From the NCBI GenBank assembly GCA_013812995.1, contig JACCSL010000247.1, positions 1 through 7,587 on the forward strand: a stretch of 7,587 bases of DNA, given 5' to 3'. Both the position numbers and the translations under genes were made by a program. This DNA is from Ardenticatenales bacterium. GTDB lineage: Bacteria; Chloroflexota; Anaerolineae; Ardenticatenales; Ardenticatenaceae. How positions within the stretch are numbered: position 1 is the stretch's first letter; each line of letters begins with the position of its first letter. The notes beneath the pieces are model-generated. The model searched no databases. It was not told the DNA's origin and worked only from the letters and a program-made list of their open reading frames with translations. Below, one piece after another: positions 1 through 6,415 of the stretch.

Positions 1-191
1 TTGGATTTGTCGCAGAAGAGCAGCTCGCTCATCTCCGTGAGGTGGCGGCTGACGCCCAGCGGTAGCTGCTGGAGCGCGTGGTACTGCCGGTTGGTCAGGT
101 CGAACCCGCGCAGAACGCGGCGGTCCCCATCGTCCAACATGAGATAGAGTTCTTGTAGAAGTTGGTAGTTGTCCAAGGTAAATTCTCCCAT
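1..191 (-). CDS. MarR-like winged-helix regulator, N-terminal part (cut by window edge)
   Basis: An open minus-strand frame starts with ATG at 191-189 and runs off the left edge, giving 63 residues that begin MGEFTLDNYQLLQELY. The stretch LTNRQYHAL followed by RHLTEMSELLFCDKS resembles MarR-family proteins: the 'LT..Q...L' helix, then the 'LTELSERLLCDKSN' start of the recognition helix. The DNA-recognition end and the dimerisation helix lie outside the window. The start is supported by an AGGGGGT ribosome-binding site that overlaps the stop codon of glgP. Only 12 nt separate the two genes, so translational coupling and one transcript with glgP are likely. A role in regulating glgP is possible but unproven. 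The family call rests on a short segment; another winged-helix family is possible. Confidence 0.6.
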   Translation of the reverse strand, partial: MGEFTLDNYQLLQELYLMLDDGDRRVLRGFDLTNRQYHALQQLPLGVSRHLTEMSELLFCDKS

Positions 192-203
192 AAATGTGAC
201 CCC

Positions 204-2759
204 CTAGGCCCATAGCACCTTCCCCATCTCCTGGGGATGCATGAGCAGATCATTGGTGGGTAGCACGCGCACGCCGTAAGCTTGCCGCCCGCTCTGCGTT
301 GGGGTGAAGGTTCCCTCGTAACGGTAGATTCCCTCGCTGAGCTGTCCTTGCAGAGTCATGGGGTGGCGGGTGGGATGGCGCAACTGCTCTTCAGCCTCGG
401 TGCCCGTGACAATTTCGACGCAGACATCCTCGGGGCGGAGGGCTCCCAGCCGTACATGAGCCACGATGGGCAGCGGCTCCCCGACCTTGCTATTCATTGT
501 ACCGTTGTACTGCGCTTCGAGCTGGACGCCAGCCCAGTTGTCACGGATTCTCTGCTTCCACTGCGCGAGGTCGCGCGCGTAGCGGTAGCGCTCTTCCTCC
601 AACCGCAACTCCGCCTCCTGCGCCGGGACATAGAGCTGGGTGGTGTAGTCCTTCACCATGCGCCTCATGCTGAAGCGCGGCGTAATCGTGGCGATGCTCT
701 CCTTGACGATCTGCAGCCACTCTGCGGCCCCATCTTCACCCTGACTTTCGTAGTAGAGCGGAACGATTTCATCTTCCAGCGTCGTGTAGAGGGAGAGAAC
801 ATCGGCCTCGTCCTGCTCCTCGGGGGTGCGGTAGACGCGCTCCTCACCGATGGCCCAGCCATTCTTTCCATCCCAGCCCTCGCGCCACCAGCCATCAAGG
901 ATCGAGAAGTTGGGCGCGCCATTCATAGCGGCTTTCTGGCCGCTCGTGCCGGAGGCTTCCAGCGGGCGGCGTGGCGTGTTCAGCCAGATATCCACCCCCG
1001 CGACCAGATGGCGTGCCACATTCATGTCATAATCCTCGACAAAGACGATCTTTCCCTCCAGCCCCGCCTCCCGGCTGAGCTGAACGATGCGCATGATCAA
1101 CTCCTTGCCCGGCTGGTCCGCCGGGTGGGACTTGCCGGAGAAGATAATCTGCACCGGGCGTTCCGGGTGATTCAGGATACGCTTGAGCCGCTCCATATCG
1201 CGGAAAATCAGCGTGGCGCGCTTGTAGGTGGCGAAGCGACGCGCGAAGCCAAGCGTCAAGGCTTCCGGGTCTAGGAGCTTCTCGGCGTAGCGCACCGCGA
1301 TGGGGCCGCGCCCCTGCCGGTGGAACTGTGCTGACACGCGCTCTCGCACGAACTCGACCAGCTCGTGCTTCATGGCGCGGCGTATCTGCCAGAGTTCCGC
1401 GTCCGGAAGCTCCCTGGCTTTCGCCCACAGCTCGGGGCTGTCCATCTCGTCGCGCCAGTGCGCGGGGAAGTGCCTGTCGAACAGCGCCTCAATGTCAGGA
1501 TGAACCCAGCTCTGCTGGTGAACGCCATTCGTGATGTGCGTGATCGGCACCTCATCCACCGGCGTATTCGGCCACAGATCCTTCCACATGTCGCGGCTCA
1601 CCTGCCCGTGCAGCTCCGACACACCGTTGGCCTGCCCGCTCAGCTCCAGCGCGAGCACGGTCATGGAGAATTGGGGGCCCCAGCCCATGTCGTGGCGGGC
1701 CAACAGGAGAAAATCCTCGCGGCTGATGCTCAACTTGGGCCAGTAGTTGTAGAAGTAGCGCTCGACCAGTTCAAAGGGGAAGGCATCGTTCCCGGCGGGG
1801 ACCGGCGTGTGCGTGGTGAAGATGCAGCTGGAGCGCACGACCTCCACCGCCTCAGCGAAGGTGAGCTTCTGATCCTGCACCAGTTGGCGCACGCGCTCCA
1901 AGCCCATGAAGGCGCTATGTCCCTCGTTCATGTGCCACACCGTCGGGTTATAGCCCAGTTTCTGGAGGGCGCGCACGCCGCCGATGCCCAGAATGATCTC
2001 CTGCGAGATGCGAATCTCATGGTCGCCGCCGTAGAGGCGCGCGGCCAGCACGCGGTCACTCGGCGCGTTCGGGTCCACATCCGTATCCAGCATGAGCAGC
2101 GTGATGCGGCCCACCCGGATTGTCCACACCTGCGCGGAGACGGTGCGGCCCGGCAACTCGACCTGCACGATGACCGGCTTACCGTTGGCATCCAGCGCGG
2201 GGCGGGCGGGCACCTCGTTCAGGTCGAACTTGTTGTAGACCGCCTCCTGCATCCCATCCACGCCGATGCGCTGCTGAAAGTACCCCTGCGGGTAGAGGAA
2301 GCCCACCCCGATAAAGGGCAGGTCCAGGTCACTCGCGGCCTTGCAGTGGTCTCCGGAGAGAATGCCCAGACCTCCCGAGTAGATGGGCAGCGACTCGTGC
2401 AGCCCGAACTCCGCCGAGAAATAGGCAATCTGCATTCCATCCTTGGCGTGCTCGGGGTAGGTGTGCTTGAACCAGCTATTCCCGGCAGCCATGTACTCAT
2501 CGAAGGCCGCCGTCACCTGCGCATAGTTTTTGAGGTAGGTAGCATCCGTCGCCGCCGCGTTCAGCTTTTCCTGCGAAACATCGCGCATAAACTTCACCGG
2601 GTTGTGGTAGATGCTCTCCCAGAGCGCGGGGTCAAGGCCCTTCCAGAGCGCCTGCGCCTCCGGCGTCCAGGCCCACCAGAGGTTGTAGGCAAGTTCTTCT
2701 AGTCGTTGGATGGGCTCGGGGAGAGTGGGGAAGACTGACACACGCCCTAGAATGTTCAA
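204..2759 (-). CDS. glgP: Alpha-glucan (glycogen/maltodextrin) phosphorylase, GT35
   Basis: This 851-aa cytoplasmic enzyme releases glucose-1-phosphate from alpha-1,4-glucans using pyridoxal phosphate. The N-terminus (about residues 10-115) matches the DUF3417-type domain of the long bacterial/archaeal phosphorylases (TIGR02094 type). It is followed by AYFSAEFGLHESLPIYSGG (112-130), HMNEGHSAF (276-284), FTTHTPVPAGNDAFP (314-328), ITNGVH (409-414) and GFARRFATYKRA (504-515). The PLP-binding lysine is K609 in EASGTSGQKAAMNG (601-614). A beta-rich tail of about 100 residues ends the protein. Length is normal for the type. The start is TTG (2759-2757), chosen because AAGGAG lies 8 nt upstream and no better start is near. 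A possible minus-strand -10 (TATAAA, 2841-2836) abuts the heptamer array, but no good -35 is seen. The MarR-like gene follows after 12 nt. Confidence 0.95.
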   Translation of the reverse strand: MNILGRVSVFPTLPEPIQRLEELAYNLWWAWTPEAQALWKGLDPALWESIYHNPVKFMRDVSQEKLNAAATDATYLKNYAQVTAAFDEYMAAGNSWFKHTYPEHAKDGMQIAYFSAEFGLHESLPIYSGGLGILSGDHCKAASDLDLPFIGVGFLYPQGYFQQRIGVDGMQEAVYNKFDLNEVPARPALDANGKPVIVQVELPGRTVSAQVWTIRVGRITLLMLDTDVDPNAPSDRVLAARLYGGDHEIRISQEIILGIGGVRALQKLGYNPTVWHMNEGHSAFMGLERVRQLVQDQKLTFAEAVEVVRSSCIFTTHTPVPAGNDAFPFELVERYFYNYWPKLSISREDFLLLARHDMGWGPQFSMTVLALELSGQANGVSELHGQVSRDMWKDLWPNTPVDEVPITHITNGVHQQSWVHPDIEALFDRHFPAHWRDEMDSPELWAKARELPDAELWQIRRAMKHELVEFVRERVSAQFHRQGRGPIAVRYAEKLLDPEALTLGFARRFATYKRATLIFRDMERLKRILNHPERPVQIIFSGKSHPADQPGKELIMRIVQLSREAGLEGKIVFVEDYDMNVARHLVAGVDIWLNTPRRPLEASGTSGQKAAMNGAPNFSILDGWWREGWDGKNGWAIGEERVYRTPEEQDEADVLSLYTTLEDEIVPLYYESQGEDGAAEWLQIVKESIATITPRFSMRRMVKDYTTQLYVPAQEAELRLEEERYRYARDLAQWKQRIRDNWAGVQLEAQYNGTMNSKVGEPLPIVAHVRLGALRPEDVCVEIVTGTEAEEQLRHPTRHPMTLQGQLSEGIYRYEGTFTPTQSGRQAYGVRVLPTNDLLMHPQEMGKVLWA

Positions 2760-2844
2760 GGCTGTATCTCCTTATGCTGGGTGGTAGTGGATGGTTCAAC
2801 TACTTTTTGGGGAGCAATATTGATATTTCAACCAGTTTATAACG

Positions 2845-2891
2845 GAAAGGCAAAAGGCAAAAGGCAAAAGGCAAAAGGCGAAAGGCAAAAG
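2845..2891. repeat. Heptamer tandem array, (A/G)AAAGGC x6
   Basis: Six consecutive 7-bp units: GAAAGGC (2845-2851), four AAAAGGC (2852-2879) and GAAAGGC (2880-2886), then a partial AAAAG. It lies in the divergent region between glgP and the orphan gene, about 86 bp upstream of the glgP start. Such short tandem heptamers occur between genes in cyanobacteria and other bacteria. The same heptamer flavour (CCTTTTG, CCTTTG) recurs near 3529-3540 in the right-hand repeat. Confidence 0.85.
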
Positions 2892-2935
2892 TAACGGCAA
2901 CGACTTATGACAAAGGGCAGGATTAGTGAGTAGTA

Positions 2936-3454
2936 ATGGAGGCAGGTGTGGAGATCAATCGGACAATGACGTTGGAGATTTGTGGCCTGGGAATCATCTT
3001 CTACTCTCCCCCTGCCGCTGCACATATCGCTGAAGGGGAGAATTACTTGATCGCCAATTATATGGCTGAAGATCAAGTCCAACCCCACATTCAGAGAGGC
3101 ACCATTGTGGGGTTCGGAACGGCCTCGCCGGGTGTCTATATTCTCCACATTTTGAAAGGTTATCCCGATGCTCAGACGCTTGCTGAATCCACGTACAAGC
3201 TCAGATTAGGCATTGAGGTGAAGGACAATACCCTGTGTTTCAGGGATCTTTACGACCTCATGGACTGGACGGCTGAGTGTCCGCCGGAACAGTGTATCGC
3301 CCTCGACGATGGATATTACCACATCACACTATGCAGTAATAGACCAGAAAGCGGAATAGTAGGAGATAACCAGCATATTCAGGTCTATTTCAACACGCTG
3401 AATCAAATGCCGAACTTGGTTTCGCGGGGTGTACCAACCCTCGTTACGGACTAG
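2936..3454 (+). CDS. Hypothetical protein, unknown family
   Basis: This reading frame encodes up to 172 residues that I do not recognise. It looks like a real gene: the sequence is balanced, with glycines, hydrophobic strands and a coherent pattern such as DGYYHITLC (123-131) and GDNQHIQVYFN (142-152). A soluble, beta-rich cytoplasmic protein is likely, since no signal peptide or membrane segment is visible. The C-terminal pattern loosely recalls small immunity-type or other accessory proteins, but that is only an impression. The start is uncertain. ATG at 2936 has no clear ribosome-binding site; GTG at 2948 has GGAGG 5 nt upstream; ATG at 2966 has GGAG 12 nt upstream. It is the only plus-strand gene outside the TnpB element, is less GC-rich than its neighbours, and is bracketed by inverted repeats, so horizontal acquisition is plausible. 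Confidence 0.65.
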   Translation: MEAGVEINRTMTLEICGLGIIFYSPPAAAHIAEGENYLIANYMAEDQVQPHIQRGTIVGFGTASPGVYILHILKGYPDAQTLAESTYKLRLGIEVKDNTLCFRDLYDLMDWTAECPPEQCIALDDGYYHITLCSNRPESGIVGDNQHIQVYFNTLNQMPNLVSRGVPTLVTD

Positions 3455-3501
3455 GACCAAAATAAGGGACAAGAACAATGCTGTCGTGCCGTTACTTTTG
3501 C

Positions 3502-3572
3502 CTTTCCCCTTTTAGGGGCCTACTTGGTGCCTTTTGACCTTTGACTTTCCCCTTTTAGGGGCCTACTTGGTG
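3502..3572. repeat. Two 28-bp direct repeats, each with a small hairpin
   Basis: Positions 3502-3529 and 3545-3572 are identical over 28 bases (ctttcccctttt...tacttggtg), with a 43-bp period. Each copy holds CCCCTTTTAGGGG, which can form a 5-bp stem with a 3-nt loop. The 15-bp spacer is heptamer-like (CCTTTTGACCTTTGA). They lie just downstream of the UDG stop codon and within the right arm of the inverted composite repeat. The hairpins lack a following T-run in either direction, so they are poor intrinsic terminators. Confidence 0.85.
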
Positions 3573-3583
3573 ACTTTCCGTTC

Positions 3584-4216
3584 TCAAAGCAACCGTGGCT
3601 GCTCCGCCGAAAACGTCTCCTCATCCGGCGGGGCCTCGCGCATGGCGCGGGCCTCCTCGATAATCTCAGGGAGGCGCAGAAAGTCTTCCTCCAGGAAGGT
3701 GCGCCATTCCGGGTTGCGGAGCGCGGCAGCCGGGTGGAACATGGGGACGATGAGGCGGCGACCATAGCGGAAGGATTGCCCGTGTACGCGGGTGATGCGC
3801 TTGTCCGGCAGCCAGCGCTCCATCGCGAAGCGCCCCAGCGTGACGATGATTTCCGGGTCGATGATTTTCAACTGGTGGCCTAGATACGGTTTGCAGGCGT
3901 CGATCTCGTTCGGTAGGGGGTCACGGTTGTTTGGTGGCCTGCACTTAACGATATTGGTTATGAATACATCCTCACGCGTTAGGCCAATGGTCGCCAGCAA
4001 CTCTTCCAGGAATTGCCCGGCATTGCCAACGAAGGGTCGCCCGGTACGGTCCTCGTTGGCCCCTGGCCCCTCCCCGATGAACATCAACGAGGCATCCACG
4101 GGGCCCTCGCCGGGCACGGCGTGCTTGCGTGTTGCGCTCAACGGGCAGCGGGTGCACGCTCGCACATGGGCCGCCAGCGCGGCGAGCTGCGCCTCCTTCT
4201 CCTCTCGCTCGTCCAC
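3584..4216 (-). CDS. udg: Uracil-DNA glycosylase, family 4 (4Fe-4S)
   Basis: The 210-aa protein removes uracil from DNA in base-excision repair. Four cysteines fit the family-4 iron-sulphur cluster: C21 and C24 (CTRC), C92 (IVKCRPP) and C108 (DACKPYL). The uracil-binding motif is GEGPGANEDRTGRPFVG (48-64) and the second active-site motif is HPAAALRN (161-168). Length is typical. The start is GTG (4216-4214), backed by AAGGGAG 5 nt upstream. The charged tail after about residue 185 is variable in the family. Before the TnpB element inserted, this gene followed the membrane-protein gene by 19 nt and was probably read from the deacetylase promoter. It is now downstream of the element and may depend on read-through from tnpB or on its own weak promoter. 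Confidence 0.93.
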   Translation of the reverse strand: MDEREEKEAQLAALAAHVRACTRCPLSATRKHAVPGEGPVDASLMFIGEGPGANEDRTGRPFVGNAGQFLEELLATIGLTREDVFITNIVKCRPPNNRDPLPNEIDACKPYLGHQLKIIDPEIIVTLGRFAMERWLPDKRITRVHGQSFRYGRRLIVPMFHPAAALRNPEWRTFLEEDFLRLPEIIEEARAMREAPPDEETFSAEQPRLL

Positions 4217-4235
4217 CGATACTCCCTTTCTAGCC

Positions 4236-4329
4236 CTACTCGCCCTTTAGCAGGGGGAGCCACCCGCCGCTGACGCGGGCGGCATCTCTCAGATATAGCC
4301 CAAAGGCGGGCCACCAGATCAGATCGTTG
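4236..4329 (-). pseudogene. 3' remnant of the interrupted membrane-protein gene
   Basis: Read on the minus strand from 4329, this segment completes codon 108 (ACC) of the membrane protein at 6808-6486. It then encodes NDLIWWPAFGLYLRDAARV, a further short tail and TAG (4238-4236). Joining the pieces gives 417 nt, exactly 139 codons, with no stop, no duplication and a restored fourth membrane segment (about residues 101-121). The remnant has no start of its own. Its first roughly 20 bases are what the omegaRNA of the inserted element would carry as guide. The UDG start lies 19 nt downstream. Confidence 0.88.
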
Positions 4330-4435
4330 GTGACACTCCGCACGCGCTCAAGCGCGGCGGCTTCTTTCGCCCCCCCTCACGTCGGCGCACTCCCCAGACC
4401 CTGTGGCGTAGCCACCTCCGGGGAGCCGTATTAGG
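4330..4435 (-). ncRNA. omegaRNA (reRNA) scaffold at the tnpB 3' end
   Basis: TnpB guide RNAs come from the 3' end of tnpB through the right end of the element. Here, just past the tnpB stop, the minus strand can form a stem-loop with outer stem CTCCCC/GGGGAG (4425-4420 with 4395-4390) and inner stem GTGGC/GCCAC (4415-4411 with 4407-4403). It is followed by the right-end hairpin and GGAGTGTCAC. The guide would be the flanking bases from 4329 leftwards, beginning CAACGATCTGATC. The 5' limit is not defined by sequence alone and probably extends into the tnpB coding region. Confidence 0.6.
4338..4360 (-). other. Right-end (RE) imperfect hairpin of the element
   Basis: The minus strand reads GAAG then CCGCCGCGC-TTGA-GCGCG-T-GCGG. 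This is a 9-bp stem with a 4-nt loop and a single extrahelical T (4342), followed by AGTGTCAC at the tip. GAAG before the stem and GGAGTGTCA after it are the classic look of IS200/IS605 right ends. TnpA binds such hairpins, and the GAAG would act as the cleavage-site guide. Confidence 0.75.
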
Positions 4436-5855
4436 CGAGGGAGAACGAGGGTAGTGCCGACCCGCTCCGGCGGTCCTGCCAGACAGCAATTTGCTGCAAG
4501 GCGATAGGATTGACGACCGGAACACCTGACGCTTTCGCGTGCAGGCTTTCGGATAACTGTCTGAACGCGCGTTGGAAGAAGCGGAAGCCAATGTTAAGCG
4601 CGGCATTGTGGTCGGCATTGCCGCGCTTCAGGCAAGCGGGACACAGATAGAGCGGCCCACCAGGGCGATACGCCAGCGGGGCCTCGCCAGCGGCATAGCG
4701 TGCCACCGGCGAGGCCCCGCAGTCGGAACAGTCCCGACTGGTGTTGCGGGGATTGACGCGGCTGGTGAGGATACCCTGCTCCCAAGCCTTGTAGCGCGCG
4801 TACTTCACGATCTTGCCCTTCAGCCAGTAGGCGCGCTTCTCATTGCTACGTTGGCTGTAGCGCCCCTTCTGTGGTTTGAGATTGCCGAGATGCTCAAAGA
4901 CCAGAATCGTGGCTCTATGTGCCTGTGCAAACTCGACGATACGCTGGCTGACGCGATGGGCTTCATACTCGTCGATGGCCCGAATTTTCTGCCATAGCTT
5001 GATGTTATCCGCTTCTCCCTCGGTGAGGATACCGCTCTGGCGACGCTTGCGTGCTACCTTGCCCAAGAGCCTTCTCCTGCGGGCGTGAAGGTTCTTGCCA
5101 CCGCGAATAAAGCGCGTGACGACTTCCGTCCCGTCGGCTTGCAAGATGGTGCAAACGGCCACAGCGTCCCCAAGATTTAAATCCACTGAGCAGACACGCA
5201 ATTGAGGATCGGCGGCGACCTGCGCCAACGCTTTGGGCGGCGTTGGAAACTGTTTTTCCAACGGCGTGTGCAGCCGCAAACGGCCCCGGCGACGCACGAT
5301 GATAGGACTCCCTGGGTTCCACTCTGCTGGCAACGGCTCACCTGTTAAGCGCAGCTTGACCCATTGCCAACTCGTGCCACTGTAGAGCCGCACCATGATG
5401 CTGGTGACGGTGCGCTCCTTGAACATGCCTTGGTAGAACGGTAAGTTAAAGTTGAAGGTACGAGGCGGGACGGGCGGGCGGTGGTGAAAGCGTTTGCCTT
5501 TGGCCTCAAAGTTGGTTTTGTTTTTCTGCCAGCGTTGGTAGTGGCTGTGGAAGGACTGGAAAGCGCCGCGCGCTGCATTGATGGCGGCGCGCCGTAACAT
5601 GGCGGGAATATCGGCACTAATCGCTTCTTCCAGCGGCCAGAGGGGAGACGGGTTGGTGCGCGTGCGGTGCGTGAGGCGTTCGGCTTGGCGGAGTGCCTCT
5701 TGCTGATTGAGGTTGAGCAGGCCAGGATGGGCTTCGTACAAGGAGACATAGAAGGCAACTACCTGGTTATAGAGCGTAGTGGTGGTCTCATACCAATTGA
5801 GCAAGCCGGGACGCGCTTCGATAGCGGTACGATGGGTTTTTATCGTATGGGCCAT
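4431..5855 (-). CDS. tnpB: TnpB, RNA-guided RuvC endonuclease of the IS element
   Basis: The 474-aa protein has the TnpB layout: an N-terminal helical part (about 1-130) starting MAHTIKTHRTAIEARPG, a beta-rich wedge-like region (about 130-205), then a split RuvC nuclease. The three catalytic acidic residues are present: D225 (SVDLNLGD), E321 (LVFEHLGNLK) and D415 (GNADHNAALNIG). Four zinc-finger cysteines are also present: C376, C379 (CSDC), C405 and C408 (CPAC). The protein is therefore probably an active omegaRNA-guided DNA nuclease, which helps the element persist by cutting empty sites. ATG 5855 is the only sensible start: an in-frame TAG lies three codons upstream. Its AAGGAG is 12 nt away and sits inside a palindrome. 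The HTH gene is divergent upstream. At 474 aa it is somewhat longer than common TnpBs (about 400 aa). Confidence 0.93.
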   Translation of the reverse strand: MAHTIKTHRTAIEARPGLLNWYETTTTLYNQVVAFYVSLYEAHPGLLNLNQQEALRQAERLTHRTRTNPSPLWPLEEAISADIPAMLRRAAINAARGAFQSFHSHYQRWQKNKTNFEAKGKRFHHRPPVPPRTFNFNLPFYQGMFKERTVTSIMVRLYSGTSWQWVKLRLTGEPLPAEWNPGSPIIVRRRGRLRLHTPLEKQFPTPPKALAQVAADPQLRVCSVDLNLGDAVAVCTILQADGTEVVTRFIRGGKNLHARRRRLLGKVARKRRQSGILTEGEADNIKLWQKIRAIDEYEAHRVSQRIVEFAQAHRATILVFEHLGNLKPQKGRYSQRSNEKRAYWLKGKIVKYARYKAWEQGILTSRVNPRNTSRDCSDCGASPVARYAAGEAPLAYRPGGPLYLCPACLKRGNADHNAALNIGFRFFQRAFRQLSESLHAKASGVPVVNPIALQQIAVWQDRRSGSALPSFSLA

Positions 5856-5866
5856 GTACTTACGCT

Positions 5867-5902
5867 ACTCCTTGGAGTTGGCAGTCTCTACTGCCAGACT
5901 GA
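5867..5902 (-). promoter_or_regulatory. tnpB leader: hairpin plus palindrome covering the RBS
   Basis: ACTCCTTGGAGT (5867-5878) is a perfect 12-bp palindrome and contains the tnpB ribosome-binding site AAGGAG (5873-5868 on the minus strand). Directly upstream is a 7-bp stem TGGCAGT/ACTGCCA (5879-5885 with 5890-5896, loop of 4). An alternative 6-bp stem CAGTCT/AGACTG (5882-5887 with 5896-5901) uses overlapping bases, so the two hairpins exclude each other. Translational damping of tnpB is a plausible role. Confidence 0.4.
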
Positions 5903-5962
5903 TCGCAACCGATGCTTGCTTTCCTTGAGCGGAGATGGGTTTTTTGGTTTGAGACTGATGCA

Positions 5963-6022
5963 TTAGCATTGTATAAACTTCAAACACAGTGTATCGCTAA
6001 TTGATGTTAATGTCAATGCTAA
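5963..6022. promoter_or_regulatory. 9-bp inverted repeat bracketing the tnpB promoter (candidate operator)
   Basis: TTAGCATTG (5963-5971) and CAATGCTAA (6014-6022) are perfect inverted copies 42 bp apart. The right arm overlaps the -35 hexamer of the tnpB promoter; the left arm lies just past the expected transcription start. The divergent HTH protein encoded at 6075-6335 is the obvious candidate binder. Function is inferred from position only. Confidence 0.45.
5988..6016 (-). promoter_or_regulatory. Sigma70-type promoter for tnpB
   Basis: On the minus strand TTGACA (6016-6011), a perfect -35, is followed by a 17-nt spacer and TACACT (5993-5988), a 4/6 -10. Transcription would begin near 5980, giving a leader of about 125 nt before the tnpB ATG. 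No equally good promoter is seen for the plus-strand HTH gene; a weak TATAGA (6034-6039) is the best -10 candidate. Confidence 0.6.
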
Positions 6023-6074
6023 AATGGACGGCGTATAGATATTGATGGATGCGTTGTGAGCACGGAGCAGCATA

Positions 6075-6335
6075 ATGACCAACAAGCCCGAAGAGATCAC
6101 TGTGACGTTCAACTTGTTTGAGTTGAAAATGCGGTTACAAAGTTACCTTGGCGCGGAAATCAGTTGGGCCGAAATGAGCCGCCAGTCAGGGGTAAATCAA
6201 AACACCCTCACCAACTTGCTTCACAATAAAGCGCGCAGAGTCGACTTAGAGACGTTGGAGCGGTTGGTGGGTTACTTCAGGAGCCAAGGTCTGGACGTGA
6301 CTCATGCCGACCTATTTCTGACAAAACTCGAATGA
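6075..6335 (+). CDS. Small XRE/Cro-type HTH regulator carried by the IS element
   Basis: The 86-aa protein carries one Cro/C1-type helix-turn-helix in residues about 13-70. The stretch ISWAEMSRQSGVNQNTLTNL matches the 'LSWRELARRTGINRNTLSRL' pattern of HTH_26/XRE proteins, followed by DLETLERLVGYF. No other domain fits in the length, so it is likely a dimeric repressor. The ATG start is supported by GGAG 7 nt upstream (6064-6067). The gene lies inside the element, divergent from tnpB, where tnpA often sits in IS605-type elements. It probably controls the shared region, including the tnpB promoter and the 9-bp inverted repeat. Its base composition is less GC-rich than the host genes. It could also be an unrelated passenger or former host gene. 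Confidence 0.85.
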   Translation: MTNKPEEITVTFNLFELKMRLQSYLGAEISWAEMSRQSGVNQNTLTNLLHNKARRVDLETLERLVGYFRSQGLDVTHADLFLTKLE

Positions 6336-6353
6336 AAGCAAGAGCGGATGTCG

Positions 6354-6385
6354 GCCCTATTGGGCAATGCCACCTTCTATGGCAT
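6354..6385 (+). terminator. Two adjacent small hairpins after the HTH gene (weak terminator candidate)
   Basis: GCCC-TATT-GGGC (6354-6365) and ATGCCA-CCTTCTA-TGGCAT (6367-6385) lie 18 nt past the HTH stop codon. Only a C/T-rich tract (CACTTCTCTT) follows, not a clean T-run, so termination is uncertain. A role as internal element structure is equally possible. Confidence 0.3.
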
Positions 6386-6415
6386 CACTTCTCTTGAGCA
6401 ACCGGCAAGTGAGGG

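Larger units (their letters stand above)
2841..3582. repeat. Possible cassette: orphan gene between two inverted composite repeats
   Basis: The left repeat (2841-2904) and the right repeat (3483-3582, read on the minus strand) both begin AACGGAAAG. Both end GAAAGGCAAAAGTAACGGCA followed by (A)CGAC. Their middles differ: heptamers on the left, two 28-bp units on the right. The 20-base inner part (2880-2899 against 3487-3506) is a perfect inverted match. The enclosed gene is visibly less GC-rich than glgP and the UDG gene on either side. The right outer end lies one base past the UDG stop codon. No transposase and no flanking duplication is seen, so mobility is inference. Two independent insertions of an intergenic repeat family would look the same. 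Confidence 0.5.

Noticed and set aside
282..2702. Long plus-strand open frames (282-1274 and 1365-2702)
   Set aside because: They are antisense to the unmistakable glgP coding sequence, have no recognisable domains and reflect GC-rich codon bias.
2845..2891. CRISPR array
   Set aside because: The units are only 7 bp and contiguous, with no spacers.
2837..3148. Minus-strand 103-aa open frame
   Set aside because: It overlaps the better-supported plus-strand gene, and its C-terminus is just translated heptamer repeats.
3507..3562. CCCCTTTTAGGGG hairpins as intrinsic terminators of UDG or the orphan gene
   Set aside because: The stems are short and neither strand has a T-run after them.
4431..5855. 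TnpB as a nuclease-dead TldR-type repressor, suggested by the nearby regulator
   Set aside because: All three RuvC acidic residues (D225, E321, D415) and the four zinc cysteines are present.
6075..6335. Remnant of tnpA
   Set aside because: There is no HUH motif and no catalytic tyrosine context; the whole 86-aa protein fits a single Cro/C1-type HTH.
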